Positions 22,247-34,790 are shown, counted from the first letter of the stretch. The stretch: DNA of 64,000 bases from Favolaschia claudopus (GCA_037176885.1 JAWWNJ010000008.1:2604001-2668000); one strand, 5' to 3'. Notes: generated by a model from the letters alone, not told the origin. A program made the numbers and translations.

Positions 22247-23619
22247 ATGTCCGTCTACGACATCCCCCCCGAAATTTGGAACATAATCTTCGCGCTGCTT
22301 CCGCACCAAGCTATCCTATCCTTGAACTCGGTGGCTCGCATGTTCCATCATCTCTCCCTTCCGGTCCTGTTCTACCGGTTCACCTTTCGGCCCGCTCTCG
22401 GGGGTCTCCGGGTAGGTTCAAGACAATTCCAGCGCGAACTTCAACGCCTGGAATTCTGGTCATCCGAACACATTGCCCCTCACGTCTTAACCGCCACTAT
22501 CTATTTGCTGGGTATCATCACGAGCTCGTCTCCCCTCACAAACGCAGTGTTTAAAGCGATTTCGCGATTTTCAAACTTGCGCAACCTCGCCTTCCGGTTC
22601 AGCCAGCGCATTGACGTGTCCGCGCTTCCCCTGGATCATCCCGCACCCTTAGCAACCCTCAGAATCGACGGGGGCTCCCTTTTTCAACAAGCAGAAGCTC
22701 TACCGCTCGTTCTCAGCGTCCGGCATTTCGTGTGGACAAATATCTCCGCACCTGTGCGGGGGAACGGAATCTCACAATCATCTTTCCTCTCAATACTCCA
22801 TCCCGATACGCTGGACTCCCTGGAGCTCGATTTCAGGCGTCCTGATAGCATCGATCATTTCTCAGACACGACTGCCATGCACTCGTTCCATAAACTGCGG
22901 TCCCTTTTGGTTATCGTTGACCTTCTACAATCCGATTACGGTCCAATCCTGTCCGCTATTGCTTCTTTTCCCGCCATCGAAGACCTGATCTTCGACATGA
23001 GAGGCATTGCCTCCGCCGAGACACCTCCCTCCCCTGATATTATTTCGCGTGTTATTGCACCACACCTCCATCGCTACAAAGGTCCTGCGAACCTACTTTC
23101 CATGGTTCTTCCAGGCACGCAGCCAATCAATCTGAGCATCACTTTCGGAAATCCTGCTTCGATTCTGCAAGCGCTCCTGCGTCTAGGACAGAGCGCAGAT
23201 CTCTCGCGCATCACATCTCTCTCCCTCTCAGTTCTGCTCTATACGGAGCTCTGTCAAGGCGCAGTTTTACTTGACCTCCTCGCTCGCTTTCCGCATCTTA
23301 CACGTCTTGCTATACGCATCCTTTCGGACGCGGCCGAATTTCACACCCATACTAGCTCGGTATGTGCCGCGTTTCTCACCCTGTCCATAAGATAAATGAA
23401 GTACTCATCCAATCGTCGCAGGACACTCTCGACGGCCTGGTGAACATCCTCACCGTTCCTCCAATGTTACGGGATGCCGTCCTGAGGTTCCGTCTTGTGA
23501 GGAAAGCGGACGAAAATCTTGTTCCGCGCGTTGAAACATTGATTGGAAGAGTTCGGCAGGTGAATCCTCGTTTGAATGTGATTTTTTCGAATCTGTCGGG
23601 GGATTTCTGGGGATTTTAG
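22247..23619 (+). CDS. F-box protein 2 with leucine-rich region
   Basis: Predicted 436 residues, two exons: 22247-23359 and 23422-23619. It starts MSVYDIPPEIWNIIFALLPH, a good F-box N-terminus (IPPEIWxxIF), with the second helix LNSVARMFHHLSLPVLFYRF. The remainder has repeated Leu-rich strands (FSNLRNLAFRFSQ, LDSLELDFR, FPHLTRLAIRI), consistent with a degenerate LRR or substrate-binding domain. The expected role is substrate selection for an SCF E3 ubiquitin ligase. Confidence 0.85.
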
Positions 23620-23947
23620 AAGTTGAATTTGTTTTGGAGAGACTTGTAATGTCTCGATAGTTAGCGGAGATTTTGTCGCTTCTAGCTAGGGTGTACCGGA
23701 TTAATCTCATTTCGATCCCTGTCTCGGTATATTGTACCCCCAAATTTTTTGGCGACGAATCTTAGGCACCACGGTTGGTCGAATTGCTAACAGGGCTCAA
23801 CTGATCGAATCAAGTTGGGATCTGATCCGCCCTAAGGGCGCGCCGCCGATTACGTTACTTGCCGGTGTAATTTCTGGCGCAACAACCATCGCAAACGATC
23901 GCAAAAAATCTTGTACAATTGGTTTCACTTGACATCCGCACTTATTT
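23620..23947. other. Convergent 3' flanks
   Basis: Sequence between the stops of the F-box gene and CipC-type gene 2; nothing of note. Confidence 0.5.
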
Positions 23948-24573
23948 CTACACGTCGAAACCACCATGCTCGTTCAGCTTAGCCTCGTTCTTCTTGTGTG
24001 CTAGAAAGCAAGCAGAATCCCGTTAACCCTGATATCGTATACCATATAAGTAAAGACTCACCCTCATGCTTAGCCTTCTCCTTGTCCACAGCGTCCAACT
24101 GCGATGATGCGATGAGTGATAAGTGATTCGACTGAGAGGAAGTTTAAAGCCACGTACGCCCTTGGTCTCGACGATACGGTCGACGAAGGCACCCGTCAGC
24201 CCGGCAAGGATCTCCTTTGCCTTTGCGTGGCTCTGAGGCTTCCCATTCTCCTCGCAGTGCTTGGTGTAAGCCTTGGCCGCCTGAGAGCACCGATGTATCA
24301 GTTCATATGAATTTCAATCATCGAAGACGGAGGGGAGGGGAAGGCGGGATGGGTAGGGTAGAGGGATATGTGTGGATTGGAAATCGCACCTCGTACGAAG
24401 CAGCGGCAGCGATCAACTCATGGGAAAGAGCGGCTTTGTGGGGAGCGTTGACGACCTACATCGGGATTGAGGCGTCATCGTCAGACTGGATGGATTCGAT
24501 CCGCAAAGGAGCGAGCGCAACGAACCTCGTCGTACGCCTTAGCTTCGTCGGATTCGTGGTGGAACCAACCCAT
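23948..24573 (-). CDS. CipC-type protein (DUF3759 family), copy 2
   Basis: Predicted 108 residues, five exons: 24573-24526, 24455-24390, 24280-24158, 24098-24062, 24000-23948. It starts MGWFHHESDEAKAYDE and shares with copy 1 the blocks HELIAAAASYEAAKAY and HAKAKEIL. Exon phases and the lengths of exons 1, 3 and 4 equal those of copy 1; exon 2 is 9 bases shorter. The C-terminus differs (KLNEHGGFDV against EEYVAQGYEDSGY). It lies on the opposite strand about 10 kb away, so the pair arose by duplication with inversion or later rearrangement. The function of the family is unknown. Confidence 0.9.
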
Positions 24574-24644
24574 GATAGATATTCGGCAAAGTAAGTGAAA
24601 GGGAGGGGAAAGAAGGGTGATGGGCAGCGATGGGGTTGCGGGGC

Positions 24645-24652
24645 CTTTATAT
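24645..24652 (-). promoter_or_regulatory. TATA box of CipC-type gene 2
   Basis: ATATAAAG on the minus strand, about 72 bases upstream of the ATG at 24573. Confidence 0.5.
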
Positions 24653-25254
24653 TGACCGGGAGGGTGGTGCAATTCTAATTGCCGTTACTCTGGGTCTAGT
24701 CTCGTTGTTCCTATCAGTCGCGATGCGTCAGGGTGAGTAAGATCGGCATCAAATGCAAAGGTGACCCGCAACGCCGCCGTCCTCAATCCGCGCACGGTGC
24801 AGTGCCCGACGGGCCGAAAGGCAATGCAAGGCGATACATGACAATGGTGCGACGGAAGCGCCTCGAACAAACAGCGATTGGCATGGCAAGAGCCAAAGAT
24901 TTCTGGACACACGTGCAAGTATCATCGTCCCTCCTAACTTAAAGGAAACTTAAATGGAACCAATTGAGACGGTTGTTATCAATGAGCGCATCGATTGGCC
25001 AAGACAGTCGGGCCGTGGCAAGTACGGTCCTCATCCGATGTGGAGCCACAACGTCTTGAGAAGCGGAGAAGTTGAGAGAACCAGAGCAGACCGTCGTTCA
25101 AGAAGAATTCGATGTAGATATCGAAAAGGAAAGCTGAGGCCTGAAATTGTCAGGATTTCCAAATTCATAGCTTGGCTGCTAGTCCGAGTCCCAGGATCAC
25201 GGAAGCACCGTCTGTTGCTTTGAAATCAGGTTCTCTACAGTTTCCCGAGGAAAT
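24653..25254. other. Intergenic, no supported gene
   Basis: Two short overlapping frames with no domain. The right end is the 3' flank of the phosphatase gene. Confidence 0.45.
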
Positions 25255-26521
25255 TTATACGGAGACCCTGGTAGCTTTCACGACCACGGGTAAAACTCCT
25301 GTGATGAAATGAGTGAAGCCAGAAAACACGACCATAAGACTGCTTACCTCCCGTCGGCAAGACGTATCTCTCCCGCCCAATGGCCCGTAAGAACCCATTG
25401 ATAAGCCCGCTATGGGCCGTGACAGAGATAACTAAAGTAAGGCGCGGCGGGGAGTCAATCCCTCCGAGAGGATCGAAGAAGAGATCACGCACACATCGCA
25501 TCTTCATCTTCCCCGCTAAAAATCCTGTCCAAAACTCGCTTCGCTCGTTCAGCAACATGCGCTGGCGATTCCCGCACATCGGCCTCCCATAGCTTGTCCT
25601 CCTCGCTAAAGCCTTCCTCGACTGCAAATTGTGGAAATGCGGTGCGGATATGCGAAAGGGTGCTACGCTTGTCGCACGTGTGTTCGCCGTATTGCTCGCG
25701 ACACTCCTAGCAATATTGGGTTCCTCAACTCGAAGTGGGCTTTGGAGGGTATATCACCTCGAGGATGACCGGAGTCTTAGAGCCACCATCATTCGACATG
25801 ATAACGCCATCGAAGGTGACGAGATAGGTCTGTAGGGCGCGGGTCATTGGGCTGCAGTACAGCTTTCTCGGGAACGGGATTTGCGCGGTGCGCTCCGCCT
25901 TCCACACCTCGTTCGCGGCTGAGGCTTGAGTTTTACCTAGGTCCGTGAGCTCGGGGTCCGCTGTGGATGGCGACGGATCAGTTGAGCGCGTTTCCTGATG
26001 GATTTGTGTTGTACTGACGTCCCCAGGTGAGCTCCCCGTCGCCATTCAGCTTCGACCAGTAACTGTGGACGTGCTGAGTCAAGAAGTGATCCACTAACAA
26101 ACAAGGCAGCGCACTCGTCCCAAGCTTCAGTGCCGTACTTGTCCTCCGCTACATTATCTGTCCAGACCAGCATCATTGGGATTCGAAACTTTTTGACAGA
26201 ATAGCTCAACGCACGATACCCTTGGCCATGTCTACCGAACAAGATGAGCTTGTACGAGGCGCCGTCGTTAGCAGCATTCAGTTCGCGCAGTTTGCTAAAG
26301 AAAGTCTTCCAGCGATCCTCAGACACGTCCAGAAGACCGAATCCAGCTGGAACCTGACGAAATTGGTGATAAATCCACATATTCAGCGCCGGACAGAGAA
26401 ACTGAAACGGACGGCTCCGATCTCGGATGGATCCGCTTGAGGATCGTCTTGCGCAAAGAATCCAGGTGTACCCTTGAAGCTGTCGCATTTAATCTGAGCC
26501 AATTTTATCGACTCACCTCAT
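25255..26521 (-). CDS. Histidine phosphatase (phosphoglycerate mutase-like, PMU1-type)
   Basis: Predicted 280 residues in nine exons: 26521-26517, 26479-26413, 26353-26215, 26157-26115, 26062-26019, 25960-25758, 25706-25493, 25431-25348, 25298-25255; all phases close. The catalytic His is in GRHGQGYHN (His66), and later family blocks are ELTDLGKTQA, YCSPMTRALQT, and a second His in SVTAHSGLINGF. The order fits the fungal branch related to yeast PMU1, small phosphatases or phosphomutases whose physiological substrate is poorly defined. Exon 1 is only 5 bases (ATGAG), so the start codon sits on a micro-exon; an ATG 9 bases further upstream would be in a different frame from exon 2. The gene is divergent from F-box gene 3, with 157 bp between the starts. 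Confidence 0.9.
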
Positions 26522-26678
26522 AGGAGAACATGACGGGAGGAAAGAGAAAGTCGAGCGTGATGTGACGTCACGCGTTGTGTATCTTTGTTTGTGATTTTCG
26601 ATCGTGACTGGATCCTTGCCACCGCCGCATTGTGCTGTGACCCTATGCCACCGTCGTGTCTCGCTCTTACACTCCTCC

Positions 26679-28038
26679 ATGTCTTCCCGCAACAAACTCC
26701 TCCTAACCTCTCTTCCCGCCGAAATCATCCGAGAAATAGCATCCTCTGTGGCGTACGCTGGCGATTTGGCGGCTTTGTGCAGGTACGCCACCGAGACCAT
26801 GTACTTGCAGCTTTGACTGAGAATTCTCGTCGGATATTCAAGGACATCTCGTCTCCTGCATGCGGTCTCTACTCCGGTGCTATTCCGCCACCTTCGGCTT
26901 GCTAGAGTCATGCAGACGTTGCATCTCCTGAATGTGCTCAAGATACACCCAAAGCGTCACAAATGTGTGCGGAGTTTGCGGATTGACTTACCTGATAGGC
27001 CAAGTCTATGGTGAGTAAGTCGGTGATTGTGTTTTGTGGATAACTCGATACCAATTCTTCCAGGGACAGCCTCTTCATCTCAACGGACATACTATGGCCC
27101 CTAGAAGACACATTGCGAAGAGTCGAAAATCTCACAACACTATACATCCGAGCTCCAAACTTCTCCAACGATAAATTCCTCGCCATCTTCACCACCCTCA
27201 TCCTCCCGAACCTCCGCTCTTTCTCAATCCACCACACCGGAACCTACTCCCCCATCCTCTCCTCATTCCTCAACCGCCACAAAGACCTCACCCACCTCGA
27301 GCTCGTCCGTCCCTACAAAACCGCCGCCACGCCAGACGTCCTCCCGCTCATCCACCTCCCGCATCTGCGTTCCTACCGCGGATGCAGCGTCTACGCTGCC
27401 CATCTCGTGGTCTCCAACCAGTCTCTCGCTGGGGTGCAGATCTGGGACGCACCCCCCGCGACGGAGCTCGATGAACTCTTCGCTGCCCTAGCCGCAGCCA
27501 CCTCGCCGACGATTCCCTTCACTCTCACCTTTCTGTGGGACGGCCCGCAGACCGCGCTCTTCGCACCTCTGGGAAAGCATCTCCCTCACACGCGCGCGTT
27601 AGATGCGGGCCCGTTCGCAGGGTATCGACGCCCCCTCACTGCGGTATGTACGCTCCACCGTTTTGCTCATCTCCACGAGTTTTTTTTCACCGAACTGATG
27701 ACAACACCAGGCGAGCATCAAAGAAATCTCCGAAGCGCTAGACCAATTCGTCAGCCTGACGACGTTGGAGTTCGACAACGTCGAAGATAGTCCGAGAATC
27801 GACAACGTCGAGAGCCTGAGCGGCGGCCGGCCTGACCCGCCATCGTTCTCTGTCGCCGAAGATCTCGCGACTTTGGATGACTGGATCACGCACTGCCCTA
27901 CGTTGACCACTTGCCGGCTGCGTGAGTGAAATTTGAATCCTGCCTGCACTGCATCGTTCTTTGTTAATACTCATTCATGCGGCAGATTGCAGAATTTGGA
28001 CGCGTCAGAGCGGCAAGTGGAATTTATTATTTGAATGA
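26679..28038 (+). CDS. F-box protein 3
   Basis: Predicted 371 residues, five exons: 26679-26782, 26843-27010, 27064-27643, 27711-27921, 27986-28038. The start MSSRNKLLLTSLPAEIIREIAS is an F-box (LPAEIIREI), followed after the first intron by the second F-box segment (TPVLFRHLRL). The middle and end are Leu-rich with alternating strands (VENLTTLYIRAPNF, KDLTHLELVRPY), like degenerate LRRs. A decoy acceptor near 26810 gives an early stop, so the acceptor at 26841-26842 is chosen because it keeps the frame and restores the F-box pattern. The expected role is an SCF substrate adaptor. Confidence 0.8.
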
Positions 28039-28128
28039 CAGATAGTGCTTCGACGCTCTGATGACTCGTGTAAAAATTAAGTAAGCTTTTCATTTATCTA
28101 GATCATTGTATCAGCAGTTCTATGGCAC

Positions 28129-28963
28129 ATATAGTGTCTAATAAATAGCAAGTTTCTCGAAATGACATGGAAAGTGCGAAAATATACTGAAACGACGGTT
28201 TTCGGGACAAAAAATATTGGAATGACATGTCATCAAAGTAAAAGTATTGAAATGACAAAGTAAAAAGATTGAAATGACATTCTGCATGCCAAAACTAGTG
28301 AAACACCATGTAGCCATTGTTCAAGGTGGTGAAGCCATACGGAGTTGAAACCTCAACTTGTGGCAGGAGTCACGGCTTCGCCATGCCGCACCTCCGCATC
28401 AGATCCAAGATGTGACTTGCGATATCGCGATCCGAATGCGGGGAACCTCGGCTTCACGGACTAGGGTCTGCGCAGACGGTAATGACGAGTGTATACTGTT
28501 AGCTGGAGTAAAGTCACTCAAACTGCCTCCATCATTCAGTATCTCGCTCCAGATGCCGCTGTGTGAGGCCATCAATGGATCTCCCACCCTCAATACCTGA
28601 TTGTCACAACTTCCGAACAAATTGTGTGCTTTACAAACATATACTACCTTTAGAATGTACAGTCTACTTGTCTGTGTATCTATAGCTCACTGTATTCTCT
28701 ACCACCGAATCCAGGTTTGAGAGGCAAGCATGAGGTTGAATCAGTGTCAAGTTGATCCGTAATCTTGATGCAGTGATGCGTACAGTCTCAAACCTCAAAT
28801 AAATTCCGACTCATTTGATAGTTCGCCACCGTTTGCTGCTTACTTAAGGTGATGCCTCTCTGTACCAGCAGTCTCCGGTGTGGTCTATGTCATTTCAATA
28901 TTTTTTTCGTAAAGTATGTCATTTCAACTTTTTTTGCGTTACCCGAATTATTAGACACTATAT
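28129..28963. mobile_element. Non-autonomous TIR element, about 830 bp
   Basis: Perfect 16-base inverted repeats lie at 28129-28144 (ATATAGTGTCTAATAA) and 28948-28963. If the duplicated target is TA, the element proper is about 28132-28960. Inside both ends a short motif, (A)TTGAAATGACA, recurs: about five times on the left (28160-28290) and twice inverted on the right (28885-28935). Clustered subterminal motifs are typical binding sites for transposases of hAT-, CACTA- or KDZ-like elements. No transposase frame is present. It lies between the F-box and mannosidase genes and disrupts neither. Confidence 0.75.
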
Positions 28964-29125
28964 GGCCCACACAGTTCCCAGTGGATATGTATGTATTTTT
29001 TCTGGATGTTACTCTTCGAATTCGTCGATAGGCGAGATCCGGATCTGAATTACTCGTCTTACCCCGTCGTGGAGCCTTCGACGGGGGATCATGTCGCAAA
29101 CCAAGCCATCGCGACTCGAAATCTA

Positions 29126-32100
29126 CTACATAAACATAAGGAACGTCCGTCCAAGCAAAAAGAGCGTAATCCACAACGGCCACGCCATCACACGCCTACG
29201 ACTCCCACCACCATTCCCATTCCCATTCCCGTCCCCACCACCACCCGCAACGGCCTTCCCATTATCCCCCACCGTCCTCGGCCCCACAACCTTAACCCCC
29301 TTCGGCCCCCTACACTCCTCCCCCCCACCACACCCAAACCCCCCCATACTCAAACTCATCGGCAAATCCCCCTCCCCCGTCCCCCACGTACTCTCCCTAC
29401 TCGCGCCCATAACCAAAGTCAAATTCCCACCTTTACTAAACACCTCGTGCGGAATCCAATTCCTCGTATACGCCTCCCCGTTGAGGGTGGCTGATTGGAT
29501 GTACTTGTTCTGCGCGCTGAGGCCGGAGGCAAGGATGGTGGTCACGGTGGTGGCGGACTCGGAGGTGGCGCGGTTGTGGATGGTGATTTTGGGGAAGTAG
29601 GGGCGGGAGATGAGGTAGGTGTTTTGGCCGGCGACGGGGTAGAGGCCTTTATGATTACGTGGGAGGGGGAAATTGATTCAGCCAGCTAGTGAGAGAGAGC
29701 AAAGGAAGGAAGGGAAACAGCCAGCATACCGAGATGCGTCCAGACAGCGTATGCGCCCATCGCGCCGGAGTCGTCGTTGCCGGGAAGGCCGTTTAGACTG
29801 TGAGGTAAATTAAGGTCAGAGTGAATATTTCGTGCGATTTAATCACGCACCTGGTGTTGTAGTACTCTGCCAGTACCGCGTCCACCCTGTCGACCGTTTT
29901 CGCTGGTTGTCCGACGTAGTTGTACAGGTAGGTTGGAACTGGTGCAAAATGGCCATGGATCAGAGACGAATGAATCTTCGGCAGAGGAAGACAATGCTCA
30001 CGGAACCCAGGTTCATCCCCGATATCCTGGAGAATAGAGCACAATATAAAAAACCGTATAGAGCCCAAGAGAACGTGGCGCAACTCACATGAAATCCAGC
30101 AGAGAAGAGTGTGTCCAAACGAGCACTGTAGTATGTATGGTGTAAGTACATAAATAAGACGAGAAAAACTGGGTCGTCGTCACTCACCTGAAGGTTTCAG
30201 CCCCACCCATAGCCTGAACGAGACTCGCCATATCGTGAGGAACATAAAAGCTATATTCCCATGACGAAGCTTCGTAGAACTCTCCGCCGCCACCCTGTAC
30301 GATACCATCCAATCAATCCACGAAAGAATCTCTCAACCTCAATCACCAACAACAGGACGACTCACCAAAAAACAATCCAAATGTCCATACACCGGACTAC
30401 AATGGTCCGGCCTAAACACCCCACCCGTATCAAATGCCTGATTCAAAAACCAACTCCCATCGGCGTTCCTCGGCTGGATGAATCCTTTGAAACCGGTATG
30501 ATTCACATCGGGGTTCCACAGGTTGAACCAGTCGTTGGATTTGTTGAAGAAGTGCGTTGTGTTGGGGGTGTTGTTGAGTCCTTGAGCGACGAGGGCGATG
30601 CTGAAGTCGTTGTAGGCGTATTCGAGGAGGCGGGAGGCGCTCCTGTGAAGAACGAAAGGTGTTTGATTGAATAGATATTTAATGACGAAGAAAATGCGCC
30701 AACCGCCCACCTCGTATGGTCCGCCTCACTGGGGGGATCGTCCATATAATCACCCACTGGCACATACCCATACTTCTCCCTGCTCGCAATCCCACCCCGT
30801 CCCTGTACCTGCCAATCCCCCGGCACCTCCGCGTCCTTCCGCATCGCCTGCAATCCGACATTCCAATCAATCCCCTCCTTGATACCCTTCACGAAGGAGT
30901 CGGATAAGAGGGAGTCGGCGTTCGAGCCGCCTTGGGTGAACCCTTTGTCGAGCGACATGCGGCAGTCGGGGAGCCAGCCGGTGTTGCGGTAGACGTCGAT
31001 GAGGGCGCGGATGATTTGGGCTTGGGCGGTGGGGGCGGTGACGGCGTAGAGGGGGTGGATTGTGCGGAAGGAGTCCCTGCGAACGAGTCAAGGAGGATGA
31101 AAAGGAAGAGGGGAAGAAGGATGAAGAGAGGAACGGACCAGATGCAATAAAAGCTATCCCAATAGGGCTCGGTGGAGTTCCACAGGGGGTTGTCGCCGGT
31201 AATATTCGTCGGGGAGATGTACGAGCGATAGAGGGAGGTCCAGAAAAGCTGTTGAGTGTCGGCGCTTACACCCGTTGCGTCGACCTCGACTGTACCGAGG
31301 ACTTCATTCCATTTTGCTCTACGAAAAGTATGGAGCTTTAATATTTTGACCAGTTCAGAACGCCTTCACTCACCGAGCAGCGGTGTGGATGGAATCGAAA
31401 GCCGAGAGGTCAGGAACCTCAGCCTCAGCATACGCACAGGCTTTATCGGCGCTCGTCCATGAGACACCCATCCGTACAGACAAAGTGTTATCCTTGCCCG
31501 AAGGAAATCCCATGACAACCCCCGCAGGGGCATTCACCAAATCTTTCTTGAACGCCGTCTGATTTAAATCCGTATATGTTCCCCCGCCGAAGCCGCCTTC
31601 GTAGTACTTCGCCTGTGCGAACGCGGCAGAGGTATCGGCGCAGAAATATACGGAGTATTTGCTCTGCCCAAATGAGGGGATGAATGAGCCACTGCCGGTG
31701 ATTCGGGTTCCCTTTGTGGTGGGGTTGGGTGAGACGGAGAGCTGGCCAGTGCCTAGGAAGCTTTGGCCGAGGTCTGTGTCGCTGTGTAATGAGCAAGAAT
31801 ACTTGGTAGTGAGGAAACGGTAGAGGATGTACCGCCCGTTGCTTCGAGTAAGAGCATCATTTGGTCTGAGCCACTGGGAGGCTGATAGGTGAAGCGATAC
31901 AGCGCGGCATGGTGCGTGACTGTAACCTCCGCTTTCACACCATTATTGAGCGGAATGCTAACTGTGTAACATGTTAATATCATAGGAATGCCTGTGAATC
32001 AAGGAAGCCACGCACAATATCCTGGGGACGCAGATGGATCCCCATGGTCAATCGACCTCGAGTTCCGGTCGAGAGGGCATTTCGTCAGATCGTTCCCGGC

Positions 32101-32476
32101 ACATTCCTTGCTGGTCAACGGAAGTAGGGGGAAATTGCCCAATGACTTTCCACCGCCCGTGCCATCGTCATGCCTACGCGCGCGCGCCCATGAGCTGCTC
32201 GTCGCCTCACACGGAAAATGAAGCAAAATCTCACAAAGACGAGAGCCCGAAGATAGGTGTACCATCGCTCACATAACCCGCCTGCCCGTCATTAGAGTTG
32301 CTGTCCGCGCCAGCCTTGACGGAACCCCAAGGCAAAGTCGCGCCCGAAAATACGTGGCCGCCGTTTTTAGTCCCGATCAAAGGATTGACGAATTGTGCAG
32401 GATCTTGGGCGGCGGTGAAGATAGCTGGAAAGGAAAGCAGAAAGATCGAAAGAATGTACGGCCTAGGCCTCAACAT
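29126..32476 (-). CDS. GH92 alpha-1,2-mannosidase, secreted or membrane-anchored
   Basis: Predicted 865 residues in 13 exons: 32476-32235, 32173-32016, 31961-31833, 31773-31374, 31318-31139, 31076-30711, 30642-30366, 30294-30188, 30125-30089, 30026-30002, 29938-29851, 29797-29730, 29646-29126; every phase closes. A signal peptide (about residues 1-22) is followed by QFVNPLIGTKNGGHVFSGAT and, further on, NPLWNSTEPYWDSFYCIWDS, CRMSLDKGFTQGGSNADSLL, EASSWEYSFYVPHDM and GLPGNDDSGAMGAY, all GH92 hallmarks. These Ca2+-dependent enzymes trim alpha-mannose from N-glycans or mannans. The unusual end, after the normal GEGDLPMSLSMGGF, is a Gly/Asn-rich linker and a hydrophobic C-terminus (WPLWITLFLLG), suggesting a GPI or membrane anchor. 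Confidence 0.95.
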
Positions 32477-34169
32477 CTTCAAAATGAGACCTGAAGTCGA
32501 GGAAAGAAACAGAAAAGAGTACGCGGCCAGGGAATGCCGCGGCGGCTCCGGCGCGTGAGAAAGAATCGAATGATGCGAACGCGGCATGTTCAATCGCGGC
32601 ATGTTCAATGCGAGCGTTTTGACTCATATCGTTTGCTGCTTTTCAAGTTCCTTGGGTCACAGTACTTCATCCAAATGAGTGGCGTACAGAAGCTTTCAGG
32701 CTTTCCGTAGCATCAATGTAATTGTTGTCTCCAGTACACTGATGATATTTATCAGAGGCGACAGATTTCTTGATTTCTTCATTCACGTCACTTCCGTAAG
32801 TGCCTCGGTAGTCTTGCTCAACTCCAGACTCCAGTTACAATATTTTTGGTCTGTCGGAACTCCGAAACCGAAATATCCAGCTTCAATGAATCAAGATTCT
32901 GATTCAACCAAGCCTTCATCGTTAACTTGGACCTTGTTGTCATTAGTACATCTTCAGAAATCATGTTCAGCAGCAGAAATAATCTCTGCTCAACGTCAAC
33001 TTGGAGATACGTTTATGACGTTCCAGGCGTTGCAAAAATCAAACCACAAAAAAAAATCGAGGCGCAGAAGAAAAAAATTATGAAAGTCTCAGGATGAGCT
33101 CAGGACTACAGCAACATAATACAGGGGCCTCTAGGAGGTTCTGCCCCACCGGAATCGACACAATTCACAGCGGAATGCATGCATCGGGGCGGAACACCCG
33201 ATTTGATCAGGTCGGGAATCACCGACACAGCTTCGGATTTACCGGACCAGGCACCGACTCACATCCTTGCTGTCTCGTAGTCCTACGTCGAGTGTATAGG
33301 CCTGAGGCTCCCAAGTACTGTTAGTTGCTGATAGCCCAAGCCCTATATGGATGCTCAGCAAGATCACACAGCCAACACACAGCTCACTTTGGGATTTTTC
33401 TGAATTCTTTCGTTGTTCATTTTGTCTGCTGCTTTGCAATGGGGAGTGGGTCCCGGTCTCTTGCTACTCTATATCTGACTGAATCCTGAACACTTGTTGG
33501 AGCATTCAACGTTGAAAGCAGAATTTGTCCACGGTGGACAATTTTTGTCGCGTCATGTCACAGACCTCGTGCCGTGACAGCTGTAGTGATGCTAATCACT
33601 TCAGCCTTTCTTTGGGACTGAGACTGAGCTAAATTCACACGTAGAACACAAGATGTAAGCCCAGGAAATAAGAGCCAGCAAGAGCCAAGGTTCTAGCCAA
33701 TACAACAGAGAAACCATGTTGCACTCACGGTGATGCGGACAGAGCTCCGTTAAATCCGAAGCGGTGTCATGATGATCATTGATCAGTTCGGGTCCCCCGC
33801 CCCGATGAACATGTTGCGCTGCGAATTATGTCGATTCCAGAGAGGAAGGACCTCCCACAGAACCCCAGACTAGGTGGCTGCAGTCCTGGGCTCATCCTGG
33901 GACTTTCATGATTTTTTTTTCTGCGCCTCAATTTTTTTTTGGTGGTTTGATTTCTGCAACACCTGGAACGTCATATACGTTGACTATTTAGTATTCTGTC
34001 ACAAAACTCTTCATAAAAGCCGACAAGGTTCAACTCGCTTGAGATTTCGATGCAATCACGGAATGCACCGACTGGATCTGATGATCATTGATCGGAGAGT
34101 AAGCAAGCGTACACGTCGTACGTCTTTGCTTCCAACCACCACAACCCGCGCATGAGATATCCAATTTCC
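32477..34169. other. Long intergenic region, no supported gene
   Basis: 1.7 kb between divergent GH92 and CMC4-like genes. Frames at 32679-33083 and 33874-34155 have no recognised domain and are A/T-run rich. It probably holds both promoters; I see no repeat structure. Confidence 0.5.
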
Positions 34170-34526
34170 ATGGCCGAAGTGAGCATCGGCACTGCCTTTG
34201 GTTTTCTGGATACTTACTACATGAAAGGCATGTCAATCTGAAGGTAAACCGTAACTTCAAAATTGCTAGACGTTTCTGTTTCGCAGAAAATTCCTCATTC
34301 TTACATCCTCGCCCATCCCGCAGCCTGCGCACTCCAAACATGTCTGAATAAGAACACTTATGCGCCAGAAAAATGCGACAACAAGCTGAGGGAGTTATAC
34401 ACCTGTTGCCAGACGATGTATGAGAAAGCTGAAGGTCAAACTGTCCAACCAAATAGCACGGCTTGTCCTATGCGCAATGTGGTAGAACGATGGATGAAGG
34501 ATCATCCACGGGAGAGAAAAAAGTAG
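34170..34526 (+). CDS. CMC4-like mitochondrial intermembrane-space protein
   Basis: Predicted 82 residues, two exons: 34170-34178 (only nine bases, MAE) and 34287-34526. The protein, HPAACALQTCLNKNTYAPEKC followed by LYTCCQTMY and STACPM, has the cysteine spacing of CMC4-type twin CX9C proteins, imported into the intermembrane space by Mia40 and folded with disulfides. Length and C-terminal basic tail (RERKK) fit. An upstream in-frame ATG at 34152 would add six residues. The first-exon length is small but typical in this window. Confidence 0.85.
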
Positions 34527-34790
34527 AGTGGATGCATCTGGTGCGACGTTAATGTTCGGGGCGAACTTCGGGACCGTTAAGATGTAATGACAAGACGTAT
34601 TCTCTCTCTTTTTATGCTCGAAGCTAATAGCCGCTCAGACGCTCATAGGCAGCCTGATCATTCAAGAGATTGTGTACAGTATTGTATCATACTTGCCGTT
34701 CATTTGATTGGGTAACGATCTGACACCTTGCTTTTAATTCAAGTGAGTCATTTCAAAGTTCACACGAAATCCATCTTGTTCAGAACCTTC

